Shown piece by piece: positions 12,701-28,000 of a stretch of DNA of 64,000 nucleotides. The notes under the pieces were generated by a model. The model ran no database searches. It was not told the origin of the DNA and worked only from the letters and a program-made list of their open reading frames with translations. This DNA is from Limnomonas spitsbergensis (taxonomy: Eukaryota; Chlorophyta; Chlorophyceae; Chlamydomonadales). The position numbers and the translations under genes were made by a program. Every line of letters starts with the position of its first letter. The first letter of the stretch is position 1. Location: NCBI GenBank assembly GCA_037349105.1, contig JAYJMM010000012.1:1-64000 (forward strand), read 5' to 3'.

Positions 12701-15700
12701 TAACCCCCAGAATTTGGGTACCAGAAGGTAGAGGCGTAACCCCAGAATTTGGGTACCAGAAGGTAGAGGCGTAACCCCAGAATTTGGGTACCAGAAGGTA
12801 GAGGCGTAACCCCCAGAATTTGGGTACCAGAAGGTAGAGGCGTAACCCCCAGAATTTGGGTACCAGAAGGTAGAGGCGTAACCCCCAGAATTTGGGTACC
12901 AGAAGGTAGAGGCGTAACCCCAGAATTTGGGTACCAGAAGGTAGAGGCGTAACCCCCAGAATTTGGGTACCAGAAGGTAGAGGCGTAACCCCAGAATTTG
13001 GGTACCAGAAGGTAGAGGCGTAACCCCCAGAATTTGGGTACCAGAAGGTAGAGGCGTAACCCCAGAATTTGGGTACCAGAAGGTAGAGGCGTAACCCCAG
13101 AATTTGGGTACCAGAAGGTAGAGGCGTAACCCCAGAATTTGGGTACCAGAAGGTAGAGGCGTAAACCCCAGAATTTGGGTACCAGAAGGTAGAGGCGTAA
13201 CCCCAGAATTTGGGTACCAGAAGGTAGAGGCGTAACCCCAGAATTTGGGTACCAGAAGGTAGAGGCGTAACCCCAGAATTTGGGTACCAGAAGGTAGAGG
13301 CGTAACCCCCAGAATTTGGGTACCAGAAGGTAGAGGCGTAACCCCCAGAATTTGGGTACCAGAAGGTAGAGGCGTAACCCCAGAATTTGGGTACCAGAAG
13401 GTAGAGGCGTAACCCCAGAATTTGGGTACCAGAAGGTAGAGGCGTAACCCCCAGAATTTGGGTACCAGAAGGTAGAGGCGTAACCCCAGAATTTGGGTAC
13501 CAGAAGGTAGAGGCGTACCCCCAGAATTTGGGTACCAGAAGGTAGAGGCGTAACCCCAGAATTTGGGTACCAGAAGGTAGAGGCGTAACCCCCAGAATTT
13601 GGGTACCAGAAGGTAGAGGCGTAACCCCAGAATTTGGGTACCAGAAGGTAGAGGCGTAACCCCCAGAATTTGGGTACCAGAAGGTAGAGGCGTAACCCCA
13701 GAATTTGGGTACCAGAAGGTAGAGGCGTAACCCCAGAATTTGGGTACCAGAAGGTAGAGGCGTAACCCCCAGAATTTGGGTACCAGAAGGTAGAGGCGTA
13801 ACCCCAGAATTTGGGTACCAGAAGGTAGAGGCGTAACCCCAGAATTTGGGTACCAGAAGGTAGAGGCGTAACCCCCAGAATTTGGGTACCAGAAGGTAGA
13901 GGCGTAACCCCCAGAATTTGGGTACCAGAAGGTAGAGGCGTAACCCCCAGAATTTGGGTACCAGAAGGTAGAGGCGTAACCCCCAGAATTTGGGTACCAG
14001 AAGGTAGAGGCGTAACCCCCAGAATTTGGGTACCAGAAGGTAGAGGCGTAACCCCCAGAATTTGGGTACCAGAAGGTAGAGGCGTAACCCCCAGAATTTG
14101 GGTACCAGAAGGTAGAGGCGTAACCCCAGAATTTGGGTACCAGAAGGTAGAGGCGTAACCCCAGAATTTGGGTACCAGAAGGTAGAGGCGTAAACCCCAG
14201 AATTTGGGTACCAGAAGGTAGAGGCGTAACCCCCAGAATTTGGGTACCAGAAGGTAGAGGCGTAACCCCAGAATTTGGGTACCAGAAGGTAGAGGCGTAA
14301 CCCCAGAATTTGGGTACCAGAAGGTAGAGGCGTAACCCAGAATTTGGGTACCAGAAGGTAGAGGCGTAACCCCAGAATTTGGGTACCAGAAGGTAGAGGC
14401 GTAACCCCCAGAATTTGGGTACCAGAAGGTAGAGGCGTAACCCCCAGAATTTGGGTACCAGAAGGTAGAGGCGTAACCCCAGAATTTGGGTACCAGAAGG
14501 TAGAGGCGTAACCCCCAGAATTTGGGTACCAGAAGGTAGAGGCGTAACCCCCAGAATTTGGGTACCAGAAGGTAGAGGCGTAACCCCAGAATTTGGGTAC
14601 CAGAAGGTAGAGGCGTAACCCCCAGAATTTGGGTACCAGAAGGTAGAGGCGTAACCCCAGAATTTGGGTACCAGAAGGTAGAGGCGTAACCCCCAGAATT
14701 TGGGTACCAGAAGGTAGAGGCGTAACCCCCAGAATTTGGGTACCAGAAGGTAGAGGCGTAACCCCCAGAATTTGGGTACCAGAAGGTAGAGGCGTAACCC
14801 CAGAATTTGGGTACCAGAAGGTAGAGGCGTAACCCCCAGAATTTGGGTACCAGAAGGTAGAGGCGTAACCCCAGAATTTGGGTACCAGAAGGTAGAGGCG
14901 TAACCCCCAGAATTTGGGTACCAGAAGGTAGAGGCGTAACCCCCAGAATTTGGGTACCAGAAGGTAGAGGCGTAACCCCCAGAATTTGGGTACCAGAAGG
15001 TAGAGGCGTAACCCCCAGAATTTGGGTACCAGAAGGTAGAGGCGTAACCCCCAGAATTTGGGTACCAGAAGGTAGAGGCGTAAACCCCAGAATTTGGGTA
15101 CCAGAAGGTAGAGGCGTACCCCCAGAATTTGGGTACCAGAAGGTAGAGGCGTAACCCCCAGAATTTGGGTACCAGAAGGTAGAGGCGTAACCCCAGAATT
15201 TGGGTACCAGAAGGTAGAGGCGTAACCCCCAGAATTTGGGTACCAGAAGGTAGAGGCGTAACCCCCAGAATTTGGGTACCAGAAGGTAGAGGCGTAACCC
15301 CCAGAATTTGGGTACCAGAAGGTAGAGGCGTAACCCCCAGAATTTGGGTACCAGAAGGTAGAGGCGTAACCCCCAGAATTTGGGTACCAGAAGGTAGAGG
15401 CGTAACCCCCAGAATTTGGGTACCAGAAGGTAGAGGCGTAACCCCCAGAATTTGGGTACCAGAAGGTAGAGGCGTAACCCCAGAATTTGGGTACCAGAAG
15501 GTAGAGGCGTAACCCCCAGAATTTGGGTACCAGAAGGTAGAGGCGTAACCCCCAGAATTTGGGTACCAGAAGGTAGAGGCGTAACCCCCAGAATTTGGGT
15601 ACCAGAAGGTAGAGGCGTAACCCCCAGAATTTGGGTACCAGAAGGTAGAGGCGTAACCCCCAGAATTTGGGTACCAGAAGGTAGAGGCGTAACCCCAGAA

Positions 15701-16090
15701 TTTGGGTACCAGAAGGTAGAGGCGTAACCCCAGAATTTGGGTACCAGAAGGTAGAGGCGTAACCCCAGAATTTGGGTACCAGAAGGTAGAGGCGTAACCA
15801 CCCAGAATTTGGGTACCAGAAGGTAGAGGCGTACCCCCAGAAATTTGGGTACCAGAAGGTAGAGGCGTAACCCCCAGAATTTGGGTACCAGAAGGTAGAG
15901 GCGTAACCCCCAGAATTTGGGTACCAGAAGGTAGAGGCGTAACCCCCAGAATTGGGGTACCAGAAGGTAGAGGCGTAACCCCCAGAATTTGGGTACCAGA
16001 AGGTAGAGGCGTAACCCCCAGAATTTGGGTACCAGAAGGTAGAGGCGTAACCCCCAGAATTTGGGTACCAGAAGGTAGAGGCGTAACCCC
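9751..16090. repeat. Mosaic array segment A
   Basis: 36-bp (C5) and 35-bp (C4) units alternate irregularly, with rarer forms. About eleven units have a single A before five C, for example near 10071, 11031, 12171 and 15831. A few have three A then four C, near 13161, 14191 and 15081. Two have only three C, near 10253 and 14337. Private changes include an extra G near 9762, two extra A near 9901, loss of TAA at 10531, loss of TA near 12366, T to A near 11292, an extra A inside the C run near 15800 and T to G near 15954. The last short unit has its C run at 16087-16090, after which the exact block begins. Confidence 0.94.
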
Positions 16091-19000
16091 AGAATTTGGG
16101 TACCAGAAGGTAGAGGCGTAACCCCCAGAATTTGGGTACCAGAAGGTAGAGGCGTAACCCCCAGAATTTGGGTACCAGAAGGTAGAGGCGTAACCCCCAG
16201 AATTTGGGTACCAGAAGGTAGAGGCGTAACCCCCAGAATTTGGGTACCAGAAGGTAGAGGCGTAACCCCCAGAATTTGGGTACCAGAAGGTAGAGGCGTA
16301 ACCCCCAGAATTTGGGTACCAGAAGGTAGAGGCGTAACCCCCAGAATTTGGGTACCAGAAGGTAGAGGCGTAACCCCCAGAATTTGGGTACCAGAAGGTA
16401 GAGGCGTAACCCCCAGAATTTGGGTACCAGAAGGTAGAGGCGTAACCCCCAGAATTTGGGTACCAGAAGGTAGAGGCGTAACCCCCAGAATTTGGGTACC
16501 AGAAGGTAGAGGCGTAACCCCCAGAATTTGGGTACCAGAAGGTAGAGGCGTAACCCCCAGAATTTGGGTACCAGAAGGTAGAGGCGTAACCCCCAGAATT
16601 TGGGTACCAGAAGGTAGAGGCGTAACCCCCAGAATTTGGGTACCAGAAGGTAGAGGCGTAACCCCCAGAATTTGGGTACCAGAAGGTAGAGGCGTAACCC
16701 CCAGAATTTGGGTACCAGAAGGTAGAGGCGTAACCCCCAGAATTTGGGTACCAGAAGGTAGAGGCGTAACCCCCAGAATTTGGGTACCAGAAGGTAGAGG
16801 CGTAACCCCCAGAATTTGGGTACCAGAAGGTAGAGGCGTAACCCCCAGAATTTGGGTACCAGAAGGTAGAGGCGTAACCCCCAGAATTTGGGTACCAGAA
16901 GGTAGAGGCGTAACCCCCAGAATTTGGGTACCAGAAGGTAGAGGCGTAACCCCCAGAATTTGGGTACCAGAAGGTAGAGGCGTAACCCCCAGAATTTGGG
17001 TACCAGAAGGTAGAGGCGTAACCCCCAGAATTTGGGTACCAGAAGGTAGAGGCGTAACCCCCAGAATTTGGGTACCAGAAGGTAGAGGCGTAACCCCCAG
17101 AATTTGGGTACCAGAAGGTAGAGGCGTAACCCCCAGAATTTGGGTACCAGAAGGTAGAGGCGTAACCCCCAGAATTTGGGTACCAGAAGGTAGAGGCGTA
17201 ACCCCCAGAATTTGGGTACCAGAAGGTAGAGGCGTAACCCCCAGAATTTGGGTACCAGAAGGTAGAGGCGTAACCCCCAGAATTTGGGTACCAGAAGGTA
17301 GAGGCGTAACCCCCAGAATTTGGGTACCAGAAGGTAGAGGCGTAACCCCCAGAATTTGGGTACCAGAAGGTAGAGGCGTAACCCCCAGAATTTGGGTACC
17401 AGAAGGTAGAGGCGTAACCCCCAGAATTTGGGTACCAGAAGGTAGAGGCGTAACCCCCAGAATTTGGGTACCAGAAGGTAGAGGCGTAACCCCCAGAATT
17501 TGGGTACCAGAAGGTAGAGGCGTAACCCCCAGAATTTGGGTACCAGAAGGTAGAGGCGTAACCCCCAGAATTTGGGTACCAGAAGGTAGAGGCGTAACCC
17601 CCAGAATTTGGGTACCAGAAGGTAGAGGCGTAACCCCCAGAATTTGGGTACCAGAAGGTAGAGGCGTAACCCCCAGAATTTGGGTACCAGAAGGTAGAGG
17701 CGTAACCCCCAGAATTTGGGTACCAGAAGGTAGAGGCGTAACCCCCAGAATTTGGGTACCAGAAGGTAGAGGCGTAACCCCCAGAATTTGGGTACCAGAA
17801 GGTAGAGGCGTAACCCCCAGAATTTGGGTACCAGAAGGTAGAGGCGTAACCCCCAGAATTTGGGTACCAGAAGGTAGAGGCGTAACCCCCAGAATTTGGG
17901 TACCAGAAGGTAGAGGCGTAACCCCCAGAATTTGGGTACCAGAAGGTAGAGGCGTAACCCCCAGAATTTGGGTACCAGAAGGTAGAGGCGTAACCCCCAG
18001 AATTTGGGTACCAGAAGGTAGAGGCGTAACCCCCAGAATTTGGGTACCAGAAGGTAGAGGCGTAACCCCCAGAATTTGGGTACCAGAAGGTAGAGGCGTA
18101 ACCCCCAGAATTTGGGTACCAGAAGGTAGAGGCGTAACCCCCAGAATTTGGGTACCAGAAGGTAGAGGCGTAACCCCCAGAATTTGGGTACCAGAAGGTA
18201 GAGGCGTAACCCCCAGAATTTGGGTACCAGAAGGTAGAGGCGTAACCCCCAGAATTTGGGTACCAGAAGGTAGAGGCGTAACCCCCAGAATTTGGGTACC
18301 AGAAGGTAGAGGCGTAACCCCCAGAATTTGGGTACCAGAAGGTAGAGGCGTAACCCCCAGAATTTGGGTACCAGAAGGTAGAGGCGTAACCCCCAGAATT
18401 TGGGTACCAGAAGGTAGAGGCGTAACCCCCAGAATTTGGGTACCAGAAGGTAGAGGCGTAACCCCCAGAATTTGGGTACCAGAAGGTAGAGGCGTAACCC
18501 CCAGAATTTGGGTACCAGAAGGTAGAGGCGTAACCCCCAGAATTTGGGTACCAGAAGGTAGAGGCGTAACCCCCAGAATTTGGGTACCAGAAGGTAGAGG
18601 CGTAACCCCCAGAATTTGGGTACCAGAAGGTAGAGGCGTAACCCCCAGAATTTGGGTACCAGAAGGTAGAGGCGTAACCCCCAGAATTTGGGTACCAGAA
18701 GGTAGAGGCGTAACCCCCAGAATTTGGGTACCAGAAGGTAGAGGCGTAACCCCCAGAATTTGGGTACCAGAAGGTAGAGGCGTAACCCCCAGAATTTGGG
18801 TACCAGAAGGTAGAGGCGTAACCCCCAGAATTTGGGTACCAGAAGGTAGAGGCGTAACCCCCAGAATTTGGGTACCAGAAGGTAGAGGCGTAACCCCCAG
18901 AATTTGGGTACCAGAAGGTAGAGGCGTAACCCCCAGAATTTGGGTACCAGAAGGTAGAGGCGTAACCCCCAGAATTTGGGTACCAGAAGGTAGAGGCGTA

Positions 19001-22000
19001 ACCCCCAGAATTTGGGTACCAGAAGGTAGAGGCGTAACCCCCAGAATTTGGGTACCAGAAGGTAGAGGCGTAACCCCCAGAATTTGGGTACCAGAAGGTA
19101 GAGGCGTAACCCCCAGAATTTGGGTACCAGAAGGTAGAGGCGTAACCCCCAGAATTTGGGTACCAGAAGGTAGAGGCGTAACCCCCAGAATTTGGGTACC
19201 AGAAGGTAGAGGCGTAACCCCCAGAATTTGGGTACCAGAAGGTAGAGGCGTAACCCCCAGAATTTGGGTACCAGAAGGTAGAGGCGTAACCCCCAGAATT
19301 TGGGTACCAGAAGGTAGAGGCGTAACCCCCAGAATTTGGGTACCAGAAGGTAGAGGCGTAACCCCCAGAATTTGGGTACCAGAAGGTAGAGGCGTAACCC
19401 CCAGAATTTGGGTACCAGAAGGTAGAGGCGTAACCCCCAGAATTTGGGTACCAGAAGGTAGAGGCGTAACCCCCAGAATTTGGGTACCAGAAGGTAGAGG
19501 CGTAACCCCCAGAATTTGGGTACCAGAAGGTAGAGGCGTAACCCCCAGAATTTGGGTACCAGAAGGTAGAGGCGTAACCCCCAGAATTTGGGTACCAGAA
19601 GGTAGAGGCGTAACCCCCAGAATTTGGGTACCAGAAGGTAGAGGCGTAACCCCCAGAATTTGGGTACCAGAAGGTAGAGGCGTAACCCCCAGAATTTGGG
19701 TACCAGAAGGTAGAGGCGTAACCCCCAGAATTTGGGTACCAGAAGGTAGAGGCGTAACCCCCAGAATTTGGGTACCAGAAGGTAGAGGCGTAACCCCCAG
19801 AATTTGGGTACCAGAAGGTAGAGGCGTAACCCCCAGAATTTGGGTACCAGAAGGTAGAGGCGTAACCCCCAGAATTTGGGTACCAGAAGGTAGAGGCGTA
19901 ACCCCCAGAATTTGGGTACCAGAAGGTAGAGGCGTAACCCCCAGAATTTGGGTACCAGAAGGTAGAGGCGTAACCCCCAGAATTTGGGTACCAGAAGGTA
20001 GAGGCGTAACCCCCAGAATTTGGGTACCAGAAGGTAGAGGCGTAACCCCCAGAATTTGGGTACCAGAAGGTAGAGGCGTAACCCCCAGAATTTGGGTACC
20101 AGAAGGTAGAGGCGTAACCCCCAGAATTTGGGTACCAGAAGGTAGAGGCGTAACCCCCAGAATTTGGGTACCAGAAGGTAGAGGCGTAACCCCCAGAATT
20201 TGGGTACCAGAAGGTAGAGGCGTAACCCCCAGAATTTGGGTACCAGAAGGTAGAGGCGTAACCCCCAGAATTTGGGTACCAGAAGGTAGAGGCGTAACCC
20301 CCAGAATTTGGGTACCAGAAGGTAGAGGCGTAACCCCCAGAATTTGGGTACCAGAAGGTAGAGGCGTAACCCCCAGAATTTGGGTACCAGAAGGTAGAGG
20401 CGTAACCCCCAGAATTTGGGTACCAGAAGGTAGAGGCGTAACCCCCAGAATTTGGGTACCAGAAGGTAGAGGCGTAACCCCCAGAATTTGGGTACCAGAA
20501 GGTAGAGGCGTAACCCCCAGAATTTGGGTACCAGAAGGTAGAGGCGTAACCCCCAGAATTTGGGTACCAGAAGGTAGAGGCGTAACCCCCAGAATTTGGG
20601 TACCAGAAGGTAGAGGCGTAACCCCCAGAATTTGGGTACCAGAAGGTAGAGGCGTAACCCCCAGAATTTGGGTACCAGAAGGTAGAGGCGTAACCCCCAG
20701 AATTTGGGTACCAGAAGGTAGAGGCGTAACCCCCAGAATTTGGGTACCAGAAGGTAGAGGCGTAACCCCCAGAATTTGGGTACCAGAAGGTAGAGGCGTA
20801 ACCCCCAGAATTTGGGTACCAGAAGGTAGAGGCGTAACCCCCAGAATTTGGGTACCAGAAGGTAGAGGCGTAACCCCCAGAATTTGGGTACCAGAAGGTA
20901 GAGGCGTAACCCCCAGAATTTGGGTACCAGAAGGTAGAGGCGTAACCCCCAGAATTTGGGTACCAGAAGGTAGAGGCGTAACCCCCAGAATTTGGGTACC
21001 AGAAGGTAGAGGCGTAACCCCCAGAATTTGGGTACCAGAAGGTAGAGGCGTAACCCCCAGAATTTGGGTACCAGAAGGTAGAGGCGTAACCCCCAGAATT
21101 TGGGTACCAGAAGGTAGAGGCGTAACCCCCAGAATTTGGGTACCAGAAGGTAGAGGCGTAACCCCCAGAATTTGGGTACCAGAAGGTAGAGGCGTAACCC
21201 CCAGAATTTGGGTACCAGAAGGTAGAGGCGTAACCCCCAGAATTTGGGTACCAGAAGGTAGAGGCGTAACCCCCAGAATTTGGGTACCAGAAGGTAGAGG
21301 CGTAACCCCCAGAATTTGGGTACCAGAAGGTAGAGGCGTAACCCCCAGAATTTGGGTACCAGAAGGTAGAGGCGTAACCCCCAGAATTTGGGTACCAGAA
21401 GGTAGAGGCGTAACCCCCAGAATTTGGGTACCAGAAGGTAGAGGCGTAACCCCCAGAATTTGGGTACCAGAAGGTAGAGGCGTAACCCCCAGAATTTGGG
21501 TACCAGAAGGTAGAGGCGTAACCCCCAGAATTTGGGTACCAGAAGGTAGAGGCGTAACCCCCAGAATTTGGGTACCAGAAGGTAGAGGCGTAACCCCCAG
21601 AATTTGGGTACCAGAAGGTAGAGGCGTAACCCCCAGAATTTGGGTACCAGAAGGTAGAGGCGTAACCCCCAGAATTTGGGTACCAGAAGGTAGAGGCGTA
21701 ACCCCCAGAATTTGGGTACCAGAAGGTAGAGGCGTAACCCCCAGAATTTGGGTACCAGAAGGTAGAGGCGTAACCCCCAGAATTTGGGTACCAGAAGGTA
21801 GAGGCGTAACCCCCAGAATTTGGGTACCAGAAGGTAGAGGCGTAACCCCCAGAATTTGGGTACCAGAAGGTAGAGGCGTAACCCCCAGAATTTGGGTACC
21901 AGAAGGTAGAGGCGTAACCCCCAGAATTTGGGTACCAGAAGGTAGAGGCGTAACCCCCAGAATTTGGGTACCAGAAGGTAGAGGCGTAACCCCCAGAATT

Positions 22001-25000
22001 TGGGTACCAGAAGGTAGAGGCGTAACCCCCAGAATTTGGGTACCAGAAGGTAGAGGCGTAACCCCCAGAATTTGGGTACCAGAAGGTAGAGGCGTAACCC
22101 CCAGAATTTGGGTACCAGAAGGTAGAGGCGTAACCCCCAGAATTTGGGTACCAGAAGGTAGAGGCGTAACCCCCAGAATTTGGGTACCAGAAGGTAGAGG
22201 CGTAACCCCCAGAATTTGGGTACCAGAAGGTAGAGGCGTAACCCCCAGAATTTGGGTACCAGAAGGTAGAGGCGTAACCCCCAGAATTTGGGTACCAGAA
22301 GGTAGAGGCGTAACCCCCAGAATTTGGGTACCAGAAGGTAGAGGCGTAACCCCCAGAATTTGGGTACCAGAAGGTAGAGGCGTAACCCCCAGAATTTGGG
22401 TACCAGAAGGTAGAGGCGTAACCCCCAGAATTTGGGTACCAGAAGGTAGAGGCGTAACCCCCAGAATTTGGGTACCAGAAGGTAGAGGCGTAACCCCCAG
22501 AATTTGGGTACCAGAAGGTAGAGGCGTAACCCCCAGAATTTGGGTACCAGAAGGTAGAGGCGTAACCCCCAGAATTTGGGTACCAGAAGGTAGAGGCGTA
22601 ACCCCCAGAATTTGGGTACCAGAAGGTAGAGGCGTAACCCCCAGAATTTGGGTACCAGAAGGTAGAGGCGTAACCCCCAGAATTTGGGTACCAGAAGGTA
22701 GAGGCGTAACCCCCAGAATTTGGGTACCAGAAGGTAGAGGCGTAACCCCCAGAATTTGGGTACCAGAAGGTAGAGGCGTAACCCCCAGAATTTGGGTACC
22801 AGAAGGTAGAGGCGTAACCCCCAGAATTTGGGTACCAGAAGGTAGAGGCGTAACCCCCAGAATTTGGGTACCAGAAGGTAGAGGCGTAACCCCCAGAATT
22901 TGGGTACCAGAAGGTAGAGGCGTAACCCCCAGAATTTGGGTACCAGAAGGTAGAGGCGTAACCCCCAGAATTTGGGTACCAGAAGGTAGAGGCGTAACCC
23001 CCAGAATTTGGGTACCAGAAGGTAGAGGCGTAACCCCCAGAATTTGGGTACCAGAAGGTAGAGGCGTAACCCCCAGAATTTGGGTACCAGAAGGTAGAGG
23101 CGTAACCCCCAGAATTTGGGTACCAGAAGGTAGAGGCGTAACCCCCAGAATTTGGGTACCAGAAGGTAGAGGCGTAACCCCCAGAATTTGGGTACCAGAA
23201 GGTAGAGGCGTAACCCCCAGAATTTGGGTACCAGAAGGTAGAGGCGTAACCCCCAGAATTTGGGTACCAGAAGGTAGAGGCGTAACCCCCAGAATTTGGG
23301 TACCAGAAGGTAGAGGCGTAACCCCCAGAATTTGGGTACCAGAAGGTAGAGGCGTAACCCCCAGAATTTGGGTACCAGAAGGTAGAGGCGTAACCCCCAG
23401 AATTTGGGTACCAGAAGGTAGAGGCGTAACCCCCAGAATTTGGGTACCAGAAGGTAGAGGCGTAACCCCCAGAATTTGGGTACCAGAAGGTAGAGGCGTA
23501 ACCCCCAGAATTTGGGTACCAGAAGGTAGAGGCGTAACCCCCAGAATTTGGGTACCAGAAGGTAGAGGCGTAACCCCCAGAATTTGGGTACCAGAAGGTA
23601 GAGGCGTAACCCCCAGAATTTGGGTACCAGAAGGTAGAGGCGTAACCCCCAGAATTTGGGTACCAGAAGGTAGAGGCGTAACCCCCAGAATTTGGGTACC
23701 AGAAGGTAGAGGCGTAACCCCCAGAATTTGGGTACCAGAAGGTAGAGGCGTAACCCCCAGAATTTGGGTACCAGAAGGTAGAGGCGTAACCCCCAGAATT
23801 TGGGTACCAGAAGGTAGAGGCGTAACCCCCAGAATTTGGGTACCAGAAGGTAGAGGCGTAACCCCCAGAATTTGGGTACCAGAAGGTAGAGGCGTAACCC
23901 CCAGAATTTGGGTACCAGAAGGTAGAGGCGTAACCCCCAGAATTTGGGTACCAGAAGGTAGAGGCGTAACCCCCAGAATTTGGGTACCAGAAGGTAGAGG
24001 CGTAACCCCCAGAATTTGGGTACCAGAAGGTAGAGGCGTAACCCCCAGAATTTGGGTACCAGAAGGTAGAGGCGTAACCCCCAGAATTTGGGTACCAGAA
24101 GGTAGAGGCGTAACCCCCAGAATTTGGGTACCAGAAGGTAGAGGCGTAACCCCCAGAATTTGGGTACCAGAAGGTAGAGGCGTAACCCCCAGAATTTGGG
24201 TACCAGAAGGTAGAGGCGTAACCCCCAGAATTTGGGTACCAGAAGGTAGAGGCGTAACCCCCAGAATTTGGGTACCAGAAGGTAGAGGCGTAACCCCCAG
24301 AATTTGGGTACCAGAAGGTAGAGGCGTAACCCCCAGAATTTGGGTACCAGAAGGTAGAGGCGTAACCCCCAGAATTTGGGTACCAGAAGGTAGAGGCGTA
24401 ACCCCCAGAATTTGGGTACCAGAAGGTAGAGGCGTAACCCCCAGAATTTGGGTACCAGAAGGTAGAGGCGTAACCCCCAGAATTTGGGTACCAGAAGGTA
24501 GAGGCGTAACCCCCAGAATTTGGGTACCAGAAGGTAGAGGCGTAACCCCCAGAATTTGGGTACCAGAAGGTAGAGGCGTAACCCCCAGAATTTGGGTACC
24601 AGAAGGTAGAGGCGTAACCCCCAGAATTTGGGTACCAGAAGGTAGAGGCGTAACCCCCAGAATTTGGGTACCAGAAGGTAGAGGCGTAACCCCCAGAATT
24701 TGGGTACCAGAAGGTAGAGGCGTAACCCCCAGAATTTGGGTACCAGAAGGTAGAGGCGTAACCCCCAGAATTTGGGTACCAGAAGGTAGAGGCGTAACCC
24801 CCAGAATTTGGGTACCAGAAGGTAGAGGCGTAACCCCCAGAATTTGGGTACCAGAAGGTAGAGGCGTAACCCCCAGAATTTGGGTACCAGAAGGTAGAGG
24901 CGTAACCCCCAGAATTTGGGTACCAGAAGGTAGAGGCGTAACCCCCAGAATTTGGGTACCAGAAGGTAGAGGCGTAACCCCCAGAATTTGGGTACCAGAA

Positions 25001-28000
25001 GGTAGAGGCGTAACCCCCAGAATTTGGGTACCAGAAGGTAGAGGCGTAACCCCCAGAATTTGGGTACCAGAAGGTAGAGGCGTAACCCCCAGAATTTGGG
25101 TACCAGAAGGTAGAGGCGTAACCCCCAGAATTTGGGTACCAGAAGGTAGAGGCGTAACCCCCAGAATTTGGGTACCAGAAGGTAGAGGCGTAACCCCCAG
25201 AATTTGGGTACCAGAAGGTAGAGGCGTAACCCCCAGAATTTGGGTACCAGAAGGTAGAGGCGTAACCCCCAGAATTTGGGTACCAGAAGGTAGAGGCGTA
25301 ACCCCCAGAATTTGGGTACCAGAAGGTAGAGGCGTAACCCCCAGAATTTGGGTACCAGAAGGTAGAGGCGTAACCCCCAGAATTTGGGTACCAGAAGGTA
25401 GAGGCGTAACCCCCAGAATTTGGGTACCAGAAGGTAGAGGCGTAACCCCCAGAATTTGGGTACCAGAAGGTAGAGGCGTAACCCCCAGAATTTGGGTACC
25501 AGAAGGTAGAGGCGTAACCCCCAGAATTTGGGTACCAGAAGGTAGAGGCGTAACCCCCAGAATTTGGGTACCAGAAGGTAGAGGCGTAACCCCCAGAATT
25601 TGGGTACCAGAAGGTAGAGGCGTAACCCCCAGAATTTGGGTACCAGAAGGTAGAGGCGTAACCCCCAGAATTTGGGTACCAGAAGGTAGAGGCGTAACCC
25701 CCAGAATTTGGGTACCAGAAGGTAGAGGCGTAACCCCCAGAATTTGGGTACCAGAAGGTAGAGGCGTAACCCCCAGAATTTGGGTACCAGAAGGTAGAGG
25801 CGTAACCCCCAGAATTTGGGTACCAGAAGGTAGAGGCGTAACCCCCAGAATTTGGGTACCAGAAGGTAGAGGCGTAACCCCCAGAATTTGGGTACCAGAA
25901 GGTAGAGGCGTAACCCCCAGAATTTGGGTACCAGAAGGTAGAGGCGTAACCCCCAGAATTTGGGTACCAGAAGGTAGAGGCGTAACCCCCAGAATTTGGG
26001 TACCAGAAGGTAGAGGCGTAACCCCCAGAATTTGGGTACCAGAAGGTAGAGGCGTAACCCCCAGAATTTGGGTACCAGAAGGTAGAGGCGTAACCCCCAG
26101 AATTTGGGTACCAGAAGGTAGAGGCGTAACCCCCAGAATTTGGGTACCAGAAGGTAGAGGCGTAACCCCCAGAATTTGGGTACCAGAAGGTAGAGGCGTA
26201 ACCCCCAGAATTTGGGTACCAGAAGGTAGAGGCGTAACCCCCAGAATTTGGGTACCAGAAGGTAGAGGCGTAACCCCCAGAATTTGGGTACCAGAAGGTA
26301 GAGGCGTAACCCCCAGAATTTGGGTACCAGAAGGTAGAGGCGTAACCCCCAGAATTTGGGTACCAGAAGGTAGAGGCGTAACCCCCAGAATTTGGGTACC
26401 AGAAGGTAGAGGCGTAACCCCCAGAATTTGGGTACCAGAAGGTAGAGGCGTAACCCCCAGAATTTGGGTACCAGAAGGTAGAGGCGTAACCCCCAGAATT
26501 TGGGTACCAGAAGGTAGAGGCGTAACCCCCAGAATTTGGGTACCAGAAGGTAGAGGCGTAACCCCCAGAATTTGGGTACCAGAAGGTAGAGGCGTAACCC
26601 CCAGAATTTGGGTACCAGAAGGTAGAGGCGTAACCCCCAGAATTTGGGTACCAGAAGGTAGAGGCGTAACCCCCAGAATTTGGGTACCAGAAGGTAGAGG
26701 CGTAACCCCCAGAATTTGGGTACCAGAAGGTAGAGGCGTAACCCCCAGAATTTGGGTACCAGAAGGTAGAGGCGTAACCCCCAGAATTTGGGTACCAGAA
26801 GGTAGAGGCGTAACCCCCAGAATTTGGGTACCAGAAGGTAGAGGCGTAACCCCCAGAATTTGGGTACCAGAAGGTAGAGGCGTAACCCCCAGAATTTGGG
26901 TACCAGAAGGTAGAGGCGTAACCCCCAGAATTTGGGTACCAGAAGGTAGAGGCGTAACCCCCAGAATTTGGGTACCAGAAGGTAGAGGCGTAACCCCCAG
27001 AATTTGGGTACCAGAAGGTAGAGGCGTAACCCCCAGAATTTGGGTACCAGAAGGTAGAGGCGTAACCCCCAGAATTTGGGTACCAGAAGGTAGAGGCGTA
27101 ACCCCCAGAATTTGGGTACCAGAAGGTAGAGGCGTAACCCCCAGAATTTGGGTACCAGAAGGTAGAGGCGTAACCCCCAGAATTTGGGTACCAGAAGGTA
27201 GAGGCGTAACCCCCAGAATTTGGGTACCAGAAGGTAGAGGCGTAACCCCCAGAATTTGGGTACCAGAAGGTAGAGGCGTAACCCCCAGAATTTGGGTACC
27301 AGAAGGTAGAGGCGTAACCCCCAGAATTTGGGTACCAGAAGGTAGAGGCGTAACCCCCAGAATTTGGGTACCAGAAGGTAGAGGCGTAACCCCCAGAATT
27401 TGGGTACCAGAAGGTAGAGGCGTAACCCCCAGAATTTGGGTACCAGAAGGTAGAGGCGTAACCCCCAGAATTTGGGTACCAGAAGGTAGAGGCGTAACCC
27501 CCAGAATTTGGGTACCAGAAGGTAGAGGCGTAACCCCCAGAATTTGGGTACCAGAAGGTAGAGGCGTAACCCCCAGAATTTGGGTACCAGAAGGTAGAGG
27601 CGTAACCCCCAGAATTTGGGTACCAGAAGGTAGAGGCGTAACCCCCAGAATTTGGGTACCAGAAGGTAGAGGCGTAACCCCCAGAATTTGGGTACCAGAA
27701 GGTAGAGGCGTAACCCCCAGAATTTGGGTACCAGAAGGTAGAGGCGTAACCCCCAGAATTTGGGTACCAGAAGGTAGAGGCGTAACCCCCAGAATTTGGG
27801 TACCAGAAGGTAGAGGCGTAACCCCCAGAATTTGGGTACCAGAAGGTAGAGGCGTAACCCCCAGAATTTGGGTACCAGAAGGTAGAGGCGTAACCCCCAG
27901 AATTTGGGTACCAGAAGGTAGAGGCGTAACCCCCAGAATTTGGGTACCAGAAGGTAGAGGCGTAACCCCCAGAATTTGGGTACCAGAAGGTAGAGGCGTA